Shown here: positions 1 to 13,136 of the stretch, one piece after another
How the letters are laid out: every line of letters starts with the position of its first letter
How positions within the stretch are numbered: the first letter of the stretch is position 1
Assembly: GCF_000165425.1 (NCBI RefSeq)
Contig: NW_001799033.1
Location: 252,611 to 316,610 of the forward strand
DNA: 64,000 bases
Direction: 5' to 3'
Source of the DNA: Paramecium tetraurelia
Taxonomy: Eukaryota; Ciliophora; Oligohymenophorea; Peniculida; Parameciidae
The notes under the pieces: generated by a model
Seen by the model: only the letters and a program-made list of their open reading frames with translations
The model's database searches: none
Told to the model about the DNA's origin: nothing
Position numbers and translations under genes: made by a program

Positions 1-1468
1 AACACTTTTTCTTCTGATGAGAGATGCGGCGTCTTCTTAAGGTTCGCTATCAGCAGAGATTTAACTTTGAAAATCGAAATTTCCGTCTATGCTCTAAGAA
101 CTTATTCAAATCTATACCCCAGGAACATATTATGACTTGATTTCTTTATTGATCAACTTGCCCCAAGGATATCCTTTCAGCCATTGGTGCTCAAAAATCT
201 CTTCAATTCCATTGTGGCCTAACCTTTGTTAAGGCTTTCTTATGAGTAGCTATAGAATAAATATTTAGAGATTACTCTATTAATGAAGTCCTGTGCTTTC
301 GGAGAGAACCTTTCATCTTTAATTTAAACTTATTTGGCTAGGATCTGATCTCTAATTTCTTATCTATTCTTGCCATTATATGGTCTTTTGCCAAGGAGTA
401 ACTCGTAAGCAATAACTCCAAGTGCATAATAATCGACAGGAAATGAATGGTCGAGTCTACACATAACTTCAGGTGCCATGTAACCAGGAGTTCCTGAGGT
501 ATCACTAGCAGCAGAATCCTTATTTAATCTAGCTACTCCCAAGTCAGTTAATCTCAAGAATCCATCTTTATCGAAAACTAGATTTTCAGGTTTAACATCT
601 CTATGGATTATGCCATTTTGATGTAAATATTAGAGAGCCAATAAAATACAACAGACAAAAAACTCTTTAGATATAAAATAATGGGGTACTTGTTTGATCT
701 TCTGAGAATCTGGTGTTTCTACCAATATGATATCTGAGGTCTCCTCCTCTGAGTAAATCCAAGACCAAGTATAAGTTTTCTCTGTCTTAATAAGCATAAT
801 GCATATTCACTAGAAAAGGATGTTTGAGATGTTCGAGTAGATACTTTTCATTCATCACAGAATTAACAGACCTTTTAGAGATGATTCTAATAATCATTCA
901 GATAAAAAGATACTTGGATTTCAACATTTCTTTAAGCGCATATTCTTAACGATTGGCTTTCATTTCAACTCTCCAAACCTTTCCAAATCCGCCTTTTCCA
1001 ATTACATATAGAAATTTGAAGGAATGTCTTCCGATTACTATAATAATAGATACTAATAAGTTTACCATTTTCCTTGGGAGGCGAGGATTCAAGAGATGTC
1101 TTTCTGGTCCGAGAATTATTAACCATTGTGGTTGAAGTAGTATTATTGATTTATTTGCCACTATAATAACTGTGATGAATGACATGATTTGATTGTTGTC
1201 TTGATATTTATTTTGAGATGACAGCTTATTATACTAAAATAGCTTTCTGATCAACTGTTCTTTTCGAAACTGGTGAGCTTTCATCAACCACCAACGAATT
1301 TTTGATACTCAACATTGAGGATGATCTTTTTCGAGCACAGATTAAGCAACTTTTTTGATTGCATTGACAAAGAGATTCCACCTTCTTACTAATCTTAAAC
1401 TTTATCTTCGACAGTGGGTTGTGTTAAGAATGCTGAGCAGGCATTATGTCTTTTAATGAGACATGCAT
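1..1468 (-). CDS. STK32/YANK-like Ser/Thr protein kinase (3' end beyond window)
   Basis: Protein kinase of the AGC-related STK32 (YANK) type. Visible in order: Gly-rich loop IGKGGFGKVW, the hinge stretch LDLLRGGDLRYHI that is characteristic of YANK kinases, catalytic HRDVKPEN, a DLG in place of the usual DFG, activation segment SGTPGYMAPEV, and the C-lobe motif VDYYALGVIAYELLLGKRPY. Family knowledge gives ATP-dependent phosphorylation of Ser/Thr; the substrate is unknown. Four small introns restore the frame: 1038-1065 (28 nt), 665-689 (25 nt), 250-275 (26 nt) and 94-117 (24 nt, containing an in-frame TGA). Removing them leaves exactly 455 codons up to the window edge. Start at 1468 is the first of two in-frame ATGs (the other is 1444); neither is decisive. 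The N-terminal ~130 residues before the kinase domain are basic and Ser-rich. The C-terminus is not in the window. Confidence 0.9.
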
Positions 1469-1936
1469 ATTATTTAATTATTAATCAAACTCAAACAACT
1501 AAAAACTCTTCCTATAGAAAATATGGGAACTGAATCAATAGTTTTTTAATTAGAATCATTAGTACACTATACCTTTTAATATCTAAGTGATTTTTTGATT
1601 TCTTACCAATCCATAGACATTATAAAGACTTTCTTAAAATTCTTACTATAAGAGAAAATAATGTCACTTCATATTTAGTGATTATAGGGAAATCTATTTA
1701 AATATAAACATTTAATTATTATAAGATATACTTAATAAAGTATTAATAGATTAAGTAGAGAGACAGTAATTTAAGTAACTGTGACACTTTTAATAAATTA
1801 TTTACTATTATTCTTATTGCTTTCTATAAAGTGAATTTGTTATCAAATATTAGATGTTATAATCTATCAAAGTGCTTATGAATAATTTAGAGGAAATGCC
1901 AAATAATATGATAATTTAATTATAAAAATAAAAATA
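1469..1936. other. intergenic, AT-rich, nothing recognised
   Basis: About 470 bases between the divergently transcribed kinase and the EF-hand gene. Frequent TGA on both strands in all frames; no motif, repeat or RNA fold that I can support. It presumably carries the upstream regions of both genes. Confidence 0.5.
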
Positions 1937-2495
1937 ATGTAAAGAGAATAGGCAGTTTAGATTGCAGGATAATTATATAATTATTATACAAAAAAAGGGA
2001 GTTTAGACAGTAAGTTTGACTTTTATGCTGTTAGTTTAAACAATGATGGCTAATAATTATAAGATGATGGGTAAATAATCTCAGATCTAATAAGAAGATA
2101 TTGAGGAATACAAATAAGTTATTGGAAGCGGTTAAAAGAAAGATTTTGAATAGTTATGTATCAGATATTTCTGCAACACTCTTCCGATAGTGAATTAATA
2201 AAAGAAATAAAAATACTCAAAAATTGCTAATGACAGATTAGAAATTGCAAGGAAAATTTTCCGTAAATTTGATGCAGATAACTCTGGTACTATAACTTCG
2301 GATGAAGTTCGAGGATTATTAATTGAAACATACAAGTAAGTGGGGATAAACAACTATCAGCCAACAGATGAAGATCTGAAAGAGTGGATGAATATGACAG
2401 ACACAAATGGAGATGGATTAATCAGCATAGAAGAATTTGAAGATTTAGTAATTCGGAGTTTGTAGAGTTCTGGAATAGAAATATATTAGAAATGA
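1937..2495 (+). CDS. small EF-hand calcium-binding protein
   Basis: About 174 residues. Two canonical EF-hand loops are visible in the C-terminal half: DADNSGTITSDE and DTNGDGLISIEE, each with acidic residues at loop positions 1, 3, 5 and 12 and the invariant Gly at 6, so two Ca2+ ions should bind. This pairing resembles calmodulin-like or centrin-like sensors, but the N-terminus is not informative enough to name it. I chose the start at 1937, joined through a 34 nt intron (about 2033-2063) that brings the N-terminal frame into the EF-hand frame. A simpler alternative is an unspliced start at the ATG at 2043 or 2064. The gene ends 18 bp from the stop of the convergent transporter gene. Confidence 0.8.
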
Positions 2496-2513
2496 ATTGT
2501 ATTTATTATAAAT

Positions 2514-3939
2514 TCAGATTAAATTGTTATTTTCTTCTGGTTATTGATGCAACTGTTTAATTGCATCCTTTTAATTTTTGATATGCTTTCCTTAATCTGG
2601 TAATGCTCCTATAGACAAGCAAACCCCAATTCCTGCTAATACTAAATAAATAATATCAACATCTCTCATTCTATCTTTTTCTCCCTTTAAGAAAGTATAA
2701 ACAAATCCTGATAGCATGGGTACTGTTGCCATACAGATATTTTCAATGATTCCCAATATTCCCAATGCAGTAGCTCTTAATAATACAAATAGAATACCTA
2801 ACATATTATCAGGGACAGTTGATTACAATGCAGGCATCAGAATGCTTGAATAGCAAGCATAAGACAATCCTAAAGTTATCAAACTTCACATAGATAGAAA
2901 ATATAAATTACGCAAAAACGGACATATAGTTGGGATGTGTAGAATGAGGCATATAATAGAGTTGTAAATGCGATAAAAAGAACATTAGAGTCGATACAAA
3001 AATGAGGACCTGGCGTTTATGAGAAAACGTGTCACTGATTTTTCCAATGATTGGAGAGGATAAAGCTATACATAAGATAGAAATTTAATACCTGCTACAA
3101 TATATCCAACAGTGACGATTCTACCAGCATGCATAATACTAAATCCGAATCTCTCGTGATAAAACTTATTAGCATTGTCTAAGAAGGGAACATAAGCTGC
3201 CAACATCAGTGTAGTGATTAGACTCATTCTGACAAATGGTTTACTAAGCTTAACTAATATAGTTTGGTCAATTACATTTAGATAATGAAACCTCCTCGTC
3301 TGGTTCTTCTGCCTAACAAGTATCATACTTTGTGTCTAAATATATCATTAGTAATCCAGATAAGAAGGACTATGATTTAGGTTTATTGAATATACCATAA
3401 TGCACAATGATAATCCAAAAAGTAAAGGCCATTCTAAAGAATGAGTTTTCTCAAATAGATATGGTGATAAAAAGGAATTCAATGCTGCTGCCAATTCTGG
3501 AACTGTTAAAATCAACCCCATTGCTGTTCCCAAACAATGTGGCATCCTTCTAGCAATCACCTTAAACACACCTATGTGTAATAAATCACTTGCTATTCCA
3601 AATATTGCCCTCCCTACTAACATCATATAATATTTTTAATAGCATCCACCAAATGCTATAAATAATTATGAGAGTCCAAGCATTAATGAAAATGTAAATA
3701 CCTATTTATTGTATAAATTTTACTCCCCATCTTCCTCCCATCCTATCTATCATGATACCTCCTCCAATAGATAATCCAATATTTGGAACTGCAAATATGC
3801 TGTACAACAAATTGAATTATGTTTATGTTAGTTTAAACTCTTTTTCAATCGGAATCTCAAGTGCTTGGGGTATGTCAAAGGCATAGTTATTTCCAACCAT
3901 TAACAATATTGCCAAACCTATAATTAGACGATCGATCAT
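2514..3939 (-). CDS. major facilitator superfamily transporter, MFSD1-like
   Basis: Predicted 433-residue multi-pass membrane protein. It starts MIDRLIIGLAILLMV and runs through alternating hydrophobic helices. Family clues are the loop after helix 2, GGGIMIDRMGGRWG (the MFS D-x-x-G-x-R type motif), GRAIFGIASD near helix 4, and two stretches like vertebrate MFSD1: HCLGTAMGLILTVPELAAAL and PALQSTVPDNMLGI. MFSD1 proteins are lysosomal dipeptide/solute carriers; for this protein the cargo and location are inference. Five introns (22, 26, 22, 26 and 28 nt) are needed; they remove every frame break and give exactly 434 codons including the stop. The next gene upstream in the same orientation ends 89 bp away. 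Confidence 0.88.
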
Positions 3940-4028
3940 CCGTTTTTTATATATATAATATTAAATTCTTAATAGTATTAAAAAACTAACAAATTTTAAA
4001 ATATATATTATCTTTGTATGTAATCAAC

Positions 4029-7000
4029 TCAAAGTCTTGGTTTAGCAATCTATTTATTGATTGTAAAAGTTCTAAAATATTTATTATATTTATATACTCT
4101 AATCCTTCATCATCTTACATGAATTCAGTATGTGTTTTTAGCATTTTTTAATTGTCACTTACTTGTGGTATATTTGTATTTGTGATTGTCAACTATTATC
4201 CAGTATCATAGTCTTATTAGAAATATCGAATAGACACTCTATTACCCTTCTCCTATTTCTTTGTTGTTGGACCCTTATTTTTTACAAGTTCCATAACTGA
4301 TCTTGCAAGATTCTAGAACCTCTTTCTTATTTAAGCACTTTTCTTAGTTCTTTTGTAATTAAAGCACTTGACAATCTTTTACGATTTTAATATAGGGAAT
4401 AATGATGTTAATTTTGAATTTATATTGTCTATAATTTTCTCCGCTTATGAAGAATTTAGCTTAATCACAAGTTTGGTCAGGTACAGCAAAAATTGTGCAT
4501 TTATTGCTATTAAAAAGACATAACTGCAGATTTCAATGAATTTCAAATTGTATTGTTCACTTTAAACAACTAAAATGCTAAAAATAATTGTAGTAAGGCA
4601 AACGATATGCATATGACTTTCTAAATTGTTAAATAAGGATGCTTTATAAGGTTGAAACTTTTCTACTAATTGTTAATAGACGATTATTATTAAAACTACA
4701 AAGGTTGCTTTCCAGACTATTTAATCCTGGAACTACAATAGCACAATTACCAATAAGAATTTTTATATTAATTTGCAATACTCCCAATAATAATATTTAC
4801 TTTTATAATTTAAGTACAAATAACCAAACATCATTTTCGTTTTTAAAAGTGTTAATTATTATTTTCTCTAAAATATTGCGACAAAGTCCAATACCAATAT
4901 GATAAGAAATAATATAAATATTGGAATAATGAATTGCAAAATCCATAAATAATGTTCTTGTGAATCAAATATATATGTGACATCAGCAAGAACCCACTTT
5001 TTCCCTCCTATTACTCTATATGAGATTAAAGAGATCAAACAGGAGAATATACTTGGAGAATAATAGAGTTTGCAATATTATAGAGAATTGAAAATTAAAT
5101 GATGCCGAGTTTCACTTTCTGTTCTAAATACAAATAATATGAACACACCAATAATTATCAAATAGAGGATTGGTGAAAATATTTAAATTATGGCTCTAAT
5201 ATAAATGATATTGAAAGTAGCTTCATAATTAGACCATACACAATCTAATGAAAAGGATATTGACTCTGTAGGATTTCCTAAAAAGTTTATAATCGAAGAT
5301 AATTGAATGGGAATATTCAATTGCAACATAGTCAAATAGAATATTATCTAAAAATAATGAAGAAATATCTTATTGCAACTAATAGTTGAAAACCAGAATA
5401 CTCTAAACAACTTGTTAAAATCACTCTTTATACAAAAAGCGGTTATTCCAATGGCTAAAATATTCCTAGATTTTATAATTAATTAAATACCATATGTTTA
5501 AGATTATGTAATAGAAGATTGTATATCTCTAACTTGAGCATTATTGACAAGAATACTTAAACAAATTCTAAAATTTTTCTGAGCCTCTAGTACCATAAAT
5601 ATCACACTGTTCACATAATGCTCCTACATATCCAATTTCACAACTAGCATCTCCTGTTTCCCAACCTCCTTTGCATTTAGTCTACGAATAGGAGCATTAC
5701 AAAATATCATCTGAATTCTAATGGTATCTCCAGAAACCTTATCTGAGTTTCAATTATCCTGATGTTACTGAAGATGTTGTAAGTTCGTTTCTTTTTGAAC
5801 ATTTAATAGATTTGATTATTACAGAATATAAATCTTAAGTGTAGTCACAAGCCTTACATTGATCACGATCAAAGATTTCTCCTATTTTACAAGTGAAAGT
5901 CTTGACTTGGAATTGGAGTTAGTAATTTTATGAATTAGTTATGGTGTTACTTAAGACTTTAATACAATTGCATTTGATTTTTAATAATAAAGGTTACTCA
6001 GTGTATGGTGTGAAAGTAAAAATTTGATCATCAAAATCAAAATCTTAAGAAGATTCATTGAATTTAACTTTGATTTAGATTTAAGAATCATCACTAAATA
6101 TTGTGCAGTAGAAATTGCTTAGATTTCTCATTATATCATTTTATCTATTCAAAGCAACAACCCTCAAAGTTTAATTGGCATTTATATATTTATTCAATTT
6201 CTGATCAAAATACTAGTACTAACCAATTTATTATCCTGATGGAAAGTATATGTAACTAGTAATGCTTCCATCAAACATAGAATAATTTTGAATCTTTATT
6301 TAATCTAATTGAATTGATTAATTATTCATCAAATCTGTAGGGAATAAGATATTCCTATAATTGTCAACAGTAATTCCTAATTTTGATGGAATTTCAACAA
6401 TGTCATTTCCAAAATAGCTAGCTTGGTTTGCCTTAAAGGTTTCGTGCTCTATGAATATAGGCAACTAAATATTTGTAAAGACTCCTCCACCTTATTCAGC
6501 TTTATTGTAATAAATTTAAGACTGTTTAAAGACTATACTCTTGCCTTCATAGTAGACAGCTCCTCCTTTGTATTTTGCTGTGTTATTAATAAAATTTGAC
6601 CTTAAAACAGTTATTGAAAATTCATAAGTATTCAAACAACATCCTTATAAGGCTGTATTCTCTAAGCAATAATAGTTTGATATTAATATATCTTTTGACA
6701 CTATCTTCTCATCTGGCTAATATGATATTGGTTGTATAGTTATGCAAGAGTTTAAACATAAATTTGAATGACTGAAGAGTGTATCCATAACTATTTAGGA
6801 TACATTTTATTATTTAATTAAAGCATTAATATTAATTAGTTCATTTATTTGATTGTTCATAAATGTAATGTTTCTAAAAAAGATTGATTTCGTTGTAATT
6901 TATTGCACAATGTTTATTAGGGTAGATGCAGATAATTAGGATGAAAATATCAATAATTCTTAGGAACATTCTATCTGTTTCATGAAATCTGTCATTTATG

Positions 7001-10000
7001 ATATTGAAGTACAATCATTAATTTTAGTAGAGCTAAGTTTACAGATCTATCTGTTACTCTTATAGTTAAAATTGTTTTATGTGTTGAGCACCTATATATT
7101 TGTTAACTGAATGTCACTATAGCTTACAATATTAATTAATTATTGATTAACTATGTTTGCATTGTCAACTAATAGATTAGCTAAAATAATTTCAGAGGAT
7201 TGTTCCACAGATATTATGCCCTCTTATATTAGATTTACAAAATATGAATTTTTAAATTCAATAGAACACATTTTCAAATTTATTAATTGCCTTTATTTTG
7301 CTAAAGTATTATCTATCTAATTTTAATTATCAAATTTTAAGTTTTCAAAGTATGTTTAATAAGCTGATTACTCAACTATTATTTCCTTTAGACTTAACTT
7401 GCAAGGCTATTCATTTGAATTGATAGAATTATCAAAATATAGAATTGATCCTAAATCTGCATAATTATCTTTAAAAAAAGAATTTTAAAATTCAATCTGT
7501 ATTTTTTGATAAATTGAAGATTTGATAAAAAGAAATCCGCCTAGATTTTACGTGAAAACTTAGCTCACTGAAATGTTGATGAATTACATTAGTATTTCCT
7601 ATGATTGTATTTCTAGATATATGGCAGCTCCATAGGATAAAGAGTTATCAATCAAGTTAGATAAATTACTAAATTAGCAATTCTGTATTGTTAACGTAGA
7701 AATATTCTAACTGCTTATTTGAAATCCTCCTCCATAAAATCCTTATGAAGTATTCAAATGCACATCATTTACTACAAGAGATGATGTTTTCAAGTATCCA
7801 TTGCCAGATTGAGTGTAAATTGATGTGATAGAAGTTGAAAGATCTTTTATAAAATAATTTAATGTTGTGTAATTCATTACATTATTATTATTAAAAAGAG
7901 TATAAGCGATGTTTAACTATTGAGTGTTGATGTAAAGTAATGAAACAGTGGAATTCAATATTAAATTATACTCCAAGGAAGAAGTAATTAAAGAAAAATA
8001 TCCTCTTGGAGCAATTGCAACTATGAGTAAAGATGATGCAATTTAGGATTCCTCCTAAAATTCATTCAATAAATTCCCTTGAAATATTAATGAAGAGAAA
8101 TGAATAACAATTTAGTTTTAATCGATAATACTTATAAGTCCGAGCGAATTTTAATTAAGATTCTTTAAAAGCAAATTTCTTTCAAACTTTACCTGATTGA
8201 TTATAATTAGTTTTTACAGAATCTCTTAAATTAAATTCATCTTTTGGTCATATATAATTTGTATAATTCCTTGATTGTATAAAGTATTATTTGAGAAAAT
8301 CGAGTTTTGAATAGTAATTTTTCTCACTTCAAAAAAAGAGATGAGAGAATATTCCTATTAAAATTTGGAAGAATCTAAACAGATAAAACTTAAAAACTAT
8401 TCTCTTTTTCTTTTAATTATTTGCAAATTATCAATAATTACTTCGATTGAATTCAGTATTGCTATTTCTGGCAAATCTTCTTCTCTTATTATTAAAAAGT
8501 TAGTGATTTTTATTAAGTTACAAGACAATAGAATTTTATTTTTTGAAATATCAATTTCATTTAATAATTCTATTTAAGTTATTTAAGAGTTCTAAATTTA
8601 AATATTCAAAAGTTAAATTTAAATTGGTTACTAGTTTTCCTGATTCACATAGATTAAAGGAACTTCTTTTTCATATTTGATAAGATTAAAACTTATCTTG
8701 TCCAAAATGAACTGCGGTTCATTAATATAAGAAATGCCACCTTAAAACAAAGTACTATAGGATTAGAGAGTTAGTCCAGATAGAGTAATGTCTTCTATTT
8801 CAATAAAATTATTTAGAGAAAATAAAATCGTATTTATTAAGGTTGAATCTTATATGAGGGCTTATTTCACTTAAATTTAATAGAAATAATTAAGATTAAA
8901 AAATATTGTGGAATCAATAATTAATTAATTTAAATCCAAATTTTGCATCAAAATATTATTTAGACCATAAAAAGAGAGTTTAATGTATGTGGAGTTTTTA
9001 ACAACCATATTTGTGATTTTTAAGTTTGAAATGTTGATTTTGATAGAGTTTTAATTTAATATGTTAAATAAGATTATATTTATAAAATCACAATTTATAA
9101 ATTTAACATTATCTAAGGTTAATTAGGATGGTTGTTAATTAGTTTTAATTAAAATAAATTGAGAGTTCATTTCAGATAAGAGTAAATTTATAATTTAAAT
9201 GTCTCGAAATTCAATAGATTATTAACTTCTCGCAAAAATTATAATTTATTACTATTTATTCAGGGATCCAAAATTCACATTCTAAAACGTTGTTTTTAGG
9301 TTAAATTTGGAATCAATAATTATCGTAGCTATGAGATTAGATGATGATATAAAGGATATATTAGAAATGATAATTTCAGTAAAGCCTAACAAATAAAAAT
9401 TTTCAAATATTAAAAGGTCTGACTATTATGAGGAGTAGAAATTCAATTTAATTAAGCTATAATTAATAACAATATTACATTGCGGAAAACACATTTTTGC
9501 TCATACTTTATTAAAATTATCCTTCCTGAGGAATTTTACAAGAATGTTCAAGACCATCAACAATTTCAAAATTATAAATTAATTCTTTAACCGTATTTTT
9601 ATTTGCATAAGAATAAAGCTTTTCATTTTCAAAATAAGATAGATGATCTATTTCACTGTTGGAAGAGAATAAATCTTTTATGTTTATTTAATTTTTATAA
9701 GAAACAAAATCATCTTAGCAGTATATTTTGACATCTATTGTTATCGATTTAAAGCATTTTTATTGATGAGGGTTAGAACTGCAGTCTTAAAAACTCTAAA
9801 GATCTTCATCATAAAAATATAAGTATGAAAATCCTTTAATACAGATATTCTAATATATTTGAGATTAGCTTGTATAATAAGGATTTATAGCAGCTACCTC
9901 TGATTAGCTTCTTTTAATGCAAATTTAGCAATAGGTGGGACATTCCAAACAATTATCATCAACTACTGAAAGAATCTTGCCCAAATAAGTAAAAGGGCAA

Positions 10001-12973
10001 GATTGACATACGTTTTCATCATTAATTTTAATACATGATTCACAATATTAAGGACATGATTTTATACATTTTCCATTATACAACTCATAATTTTCTAAAC
10101 ATTAAGTGCATTATACCATATATTATTCTTTCTAAAATTTTTAATTATAATCATTATAAAAGTGATTTTGATTGCTTTCTTCAACAAAAAACTTATAAAA
10201 TGCTCTAAGATCTTTTCGAAAATTATCGTTATATTACTTTAAATTCTATGTACACCTGAAACAATTAAGTTCAGTAGGACATTTGATACAGACTCCGGTA
10301 TAAGAGGCATAATATCCAAAATTACATTCCAAACAAACCTGATTAATATCATTGATTTTGAGACACAATATACATTTATCAATTAATGGGCAGTAAAGAA
10401 ATTATTCATATATTTTCTAATTGATAAGAACTTGATTGTAAATGATTAGGCAAATATATGTGCCGCTATAATCAAAAACAGATTGCTTGCACATTTAATA
10501 TTGATAGAAAGTATAAACACATTAATTAGTAATGAGAGAGTATGTAAAATAATCATCCATACATCTGGCACATCCAACCCTCACATTTTCATCAAAGTCT
10601 TGAGGTTCAAAAAATATATCCATAGTAGTTATTGAATGATCAGTCTCTAAATATTGATAGCCATATAAACAATAATCAATTTTAATTTCTAAACAATCTA
10701 TTGCATTGAACATTATATAGTATTTATTCATATCTATGCATTCTAAGCATCTTAGGAAGTATTCTTTTTTCTTAAGATTGAAATCAATCTAACAAGTTTT
10801 GCAATTCAAACCACACCTTGAACACCCTCCATTTACAATTACAGAGCTCTCATCCAAACAGCTATCACATTGTACTTTGTTAATTGTTTCATCATAACGA
10901 CATCTTTGACAATCTTGTGGGCATTCAACACAATTTTATTAATCTAAATCAAAATAATATTAAGAAAGGCATTCAATACAAATTCCCTATTCATTCTATT
11001 GTGAACAAAAAGGAGGATTAAGTTTACAAGCTCCATTAATAAATTTAAAATTTGATTTACATTTTACAAATACATACTAGCCTAAATGTTATGCTCCTAT
11101 TAGCTTATTACATTCAGATTCAATAGGAGTACAAAACCCTGCACATCCATCGCATAATTACATTGAAAATGGTTAATTGATCAGATACAAATCTAGAAAT
11201 TCTTACTCCCTTTGAGCTTATCTAAAAGAAAAATAAATTTAATTGAAATCCCAATTACACATTGGGTTTTTGAACCATTCCTTTTAATTATTTATGCAAT
11301 CTAAACAATTAAGCTGTAATTTTCCAAATGGGCTAATTATAATGATTATTATAATACCATGGATAACATGAATTCATAAATTCAAAATATCCTAACTAGC
11401 ATTTTATTGCATCATTTTCATTTTCTTTTTGTAAGAAAATCACAGCAGTTTGATAATTTTGTACAATCGATATGCAATCCAGGCTGTCCAATGATTCTAT
11501 GTATCCAATACCACAAGCACATAAGTTTTTAAAGGGCAAGAATACTCTATTATAGATAGGATTGCAAGACAAACATTAGTTCTCATAAGGACCGACACAG
11601 CCAAAGCAAGTAGGATGGCAATCTCTATTAAACTCAAATTTATACTTAAAATAAATGGTTTTAACCCTTGATAGCTATGAATAAATTCTAATTTTGCCAT
11701 CTAGCCATTCATGAAGGTTCTGTATTTATTAATTCCTGCTATTTAGATACTCGCATTAACATTGGAAAATTAGTAAGGCTAAAAATTAGGTTAAAAATTC
11801 CCTCCTACAAAAGTTTAATCATAAGAAAAGTAGAGATGAATAGATGATGTATAATCCTTATTTCCTAACTGAAATTATAGATAATGCCAAGATATTAATT
11901 GATGATACACTTAAGGTTGTCCTCCATAGATACCAGCTTCGTATCCGCAATAAAAATAAGGTTTGTAAATGTTTGGATTTTAGTTAAGTTAAGTATTTAT
12001 AGTGAATTATGTGCTTAATTGACCACTGGTTGAAATTTGATACTGTAGTGATAAGATTTCATCTCCTGGGTAGACATTGGAGTATTGCAATTATGAATAG
12101 CTTATACTTGCAAGTATAAATCCATAATCTTCGACTTATTCGCTTAATTTTACCCACCCCTAAAGTAAAAATGAGGAACCTTCCAAAAAGATTATCTTTT
12201 TTAAATAGTTATTTCCATTAAAATATTGATCATCTACTAATAGAATTCTTTATTCTTAAGGTTTGATTCTTTCAAATATTCCACCCTCAATAATCTTCTG
12301 ATTAAACTATTAAAAATTACTCCCAATCTAGTCGAACACTTCAATTATTTGAAATTCGGATTATTTTGCTGTAAAGGGTAGCAAATTCATGTTTTATACC
12401 TATGATAGTAAATAATAAATTTACTCTTCCATATCCTCCCAAAAAACTGTTGACCACTTAAGGAATTTAGGTTGTTAATTGAAACTTATTGTAAATGAAA
12501 TTATTGAAAGCTTATTCATTATATAAGTAAACTTCGATTGAGCTTTGAATAGGATCTAATGCAACTGCAGCATAGATCCAAATGCCTTCAAAATCATAAT
12601 ATTTATAATTAATCAATTACTCCTGATTTGTATTTATAATGAATTTTAAATTTATCAGGTTATTATTGAAATCTTCCATAAAGTATAATAAAATTTCAAA
12701 TTAATCCCCTTAAGACAAACAAATTATATATCCCTTAACTTCTTCATTTGAATCTAAACCTTCAGTTAATAAATGAGTTGAGAAGATCCTTTTAAAGGCA
12801 ATAAATTTAAACCAAATTCCATACCCTGTTCTTGTATTTTAAACTTGAGTCACTAATTTTTAATAAGGGTCATATTCGTCTAATAATTATAAAGTTTATT
12901 TGACATTTTAAGCCAACGAACAAAATGAAACTATAATGATGATTAACGCTCTAAAGTATTCGAAATATTTCAT
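4029..12973 (-). CDS. giant cysteine-rich, beta-helix, multi-pass surface protein (paralogue A)
   Basis: Roughly 2,900-residue protein with a signal peptide (MKYFEYFRALIIIIVSF). Order of parts: an N-terminal domain containing GYGIWFKF (possibly ConA/LamG-like), cysteine-rich furin/TNFR-like repeats at about 11700-9600, a long repetitive Asn/Ile-rich region at about 9500-5800 that looks like a right-handed beta-helix, a second Cys box at about 5700-5560 (CKGGWETGDASCEIGYVG), then six or more hydrophobic helices (about 5500-4560) and a basic cytoplasmic tail. It matches the head-to-head neighbour at 13137 box by box, so the two are paralogues. Such giant proteins form a large uncharacterised family in Paramecium and Tetrahymena. 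The tail needs a 26 nt intron at 4072-4097 to reach the TGA at 4029-4031. Introns in the middle were not all resolved. Confidence 0.82.
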
Positions 12974-13136
12974 TAATGCTTAATGTTCTAAATAAATTTA
13001 AATAAAAATAATTATTTGAAAAAGATTATCAAATTAGGTAAATATAGCGCTAATACTTTTTATTTTTATTATTGAGCTTCTGAAAAGATAAGACAATTTA
13101 TCATATATTAATTTAATATAATAATATTCAGTGTCT
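12974..13136. promoter_or_regulatory. shared divergent promoter region of the giant paralogue pair
   Basis: Only 163 bases separate the two initiation codons, which point away from each other. The stretch is AT-rich and must hold the upstream signals of both genes. No individual element can be named. Confidence 0.5.

Noticed and set aside
4029-4612. A separate small secreted protein starting MHIVCLTTIIFS
   Set aside because: The frame continues without break from the membrane region of the giant gene upstream and matches the paralogue at 21700-22100, so it is that gene's C-terminus.
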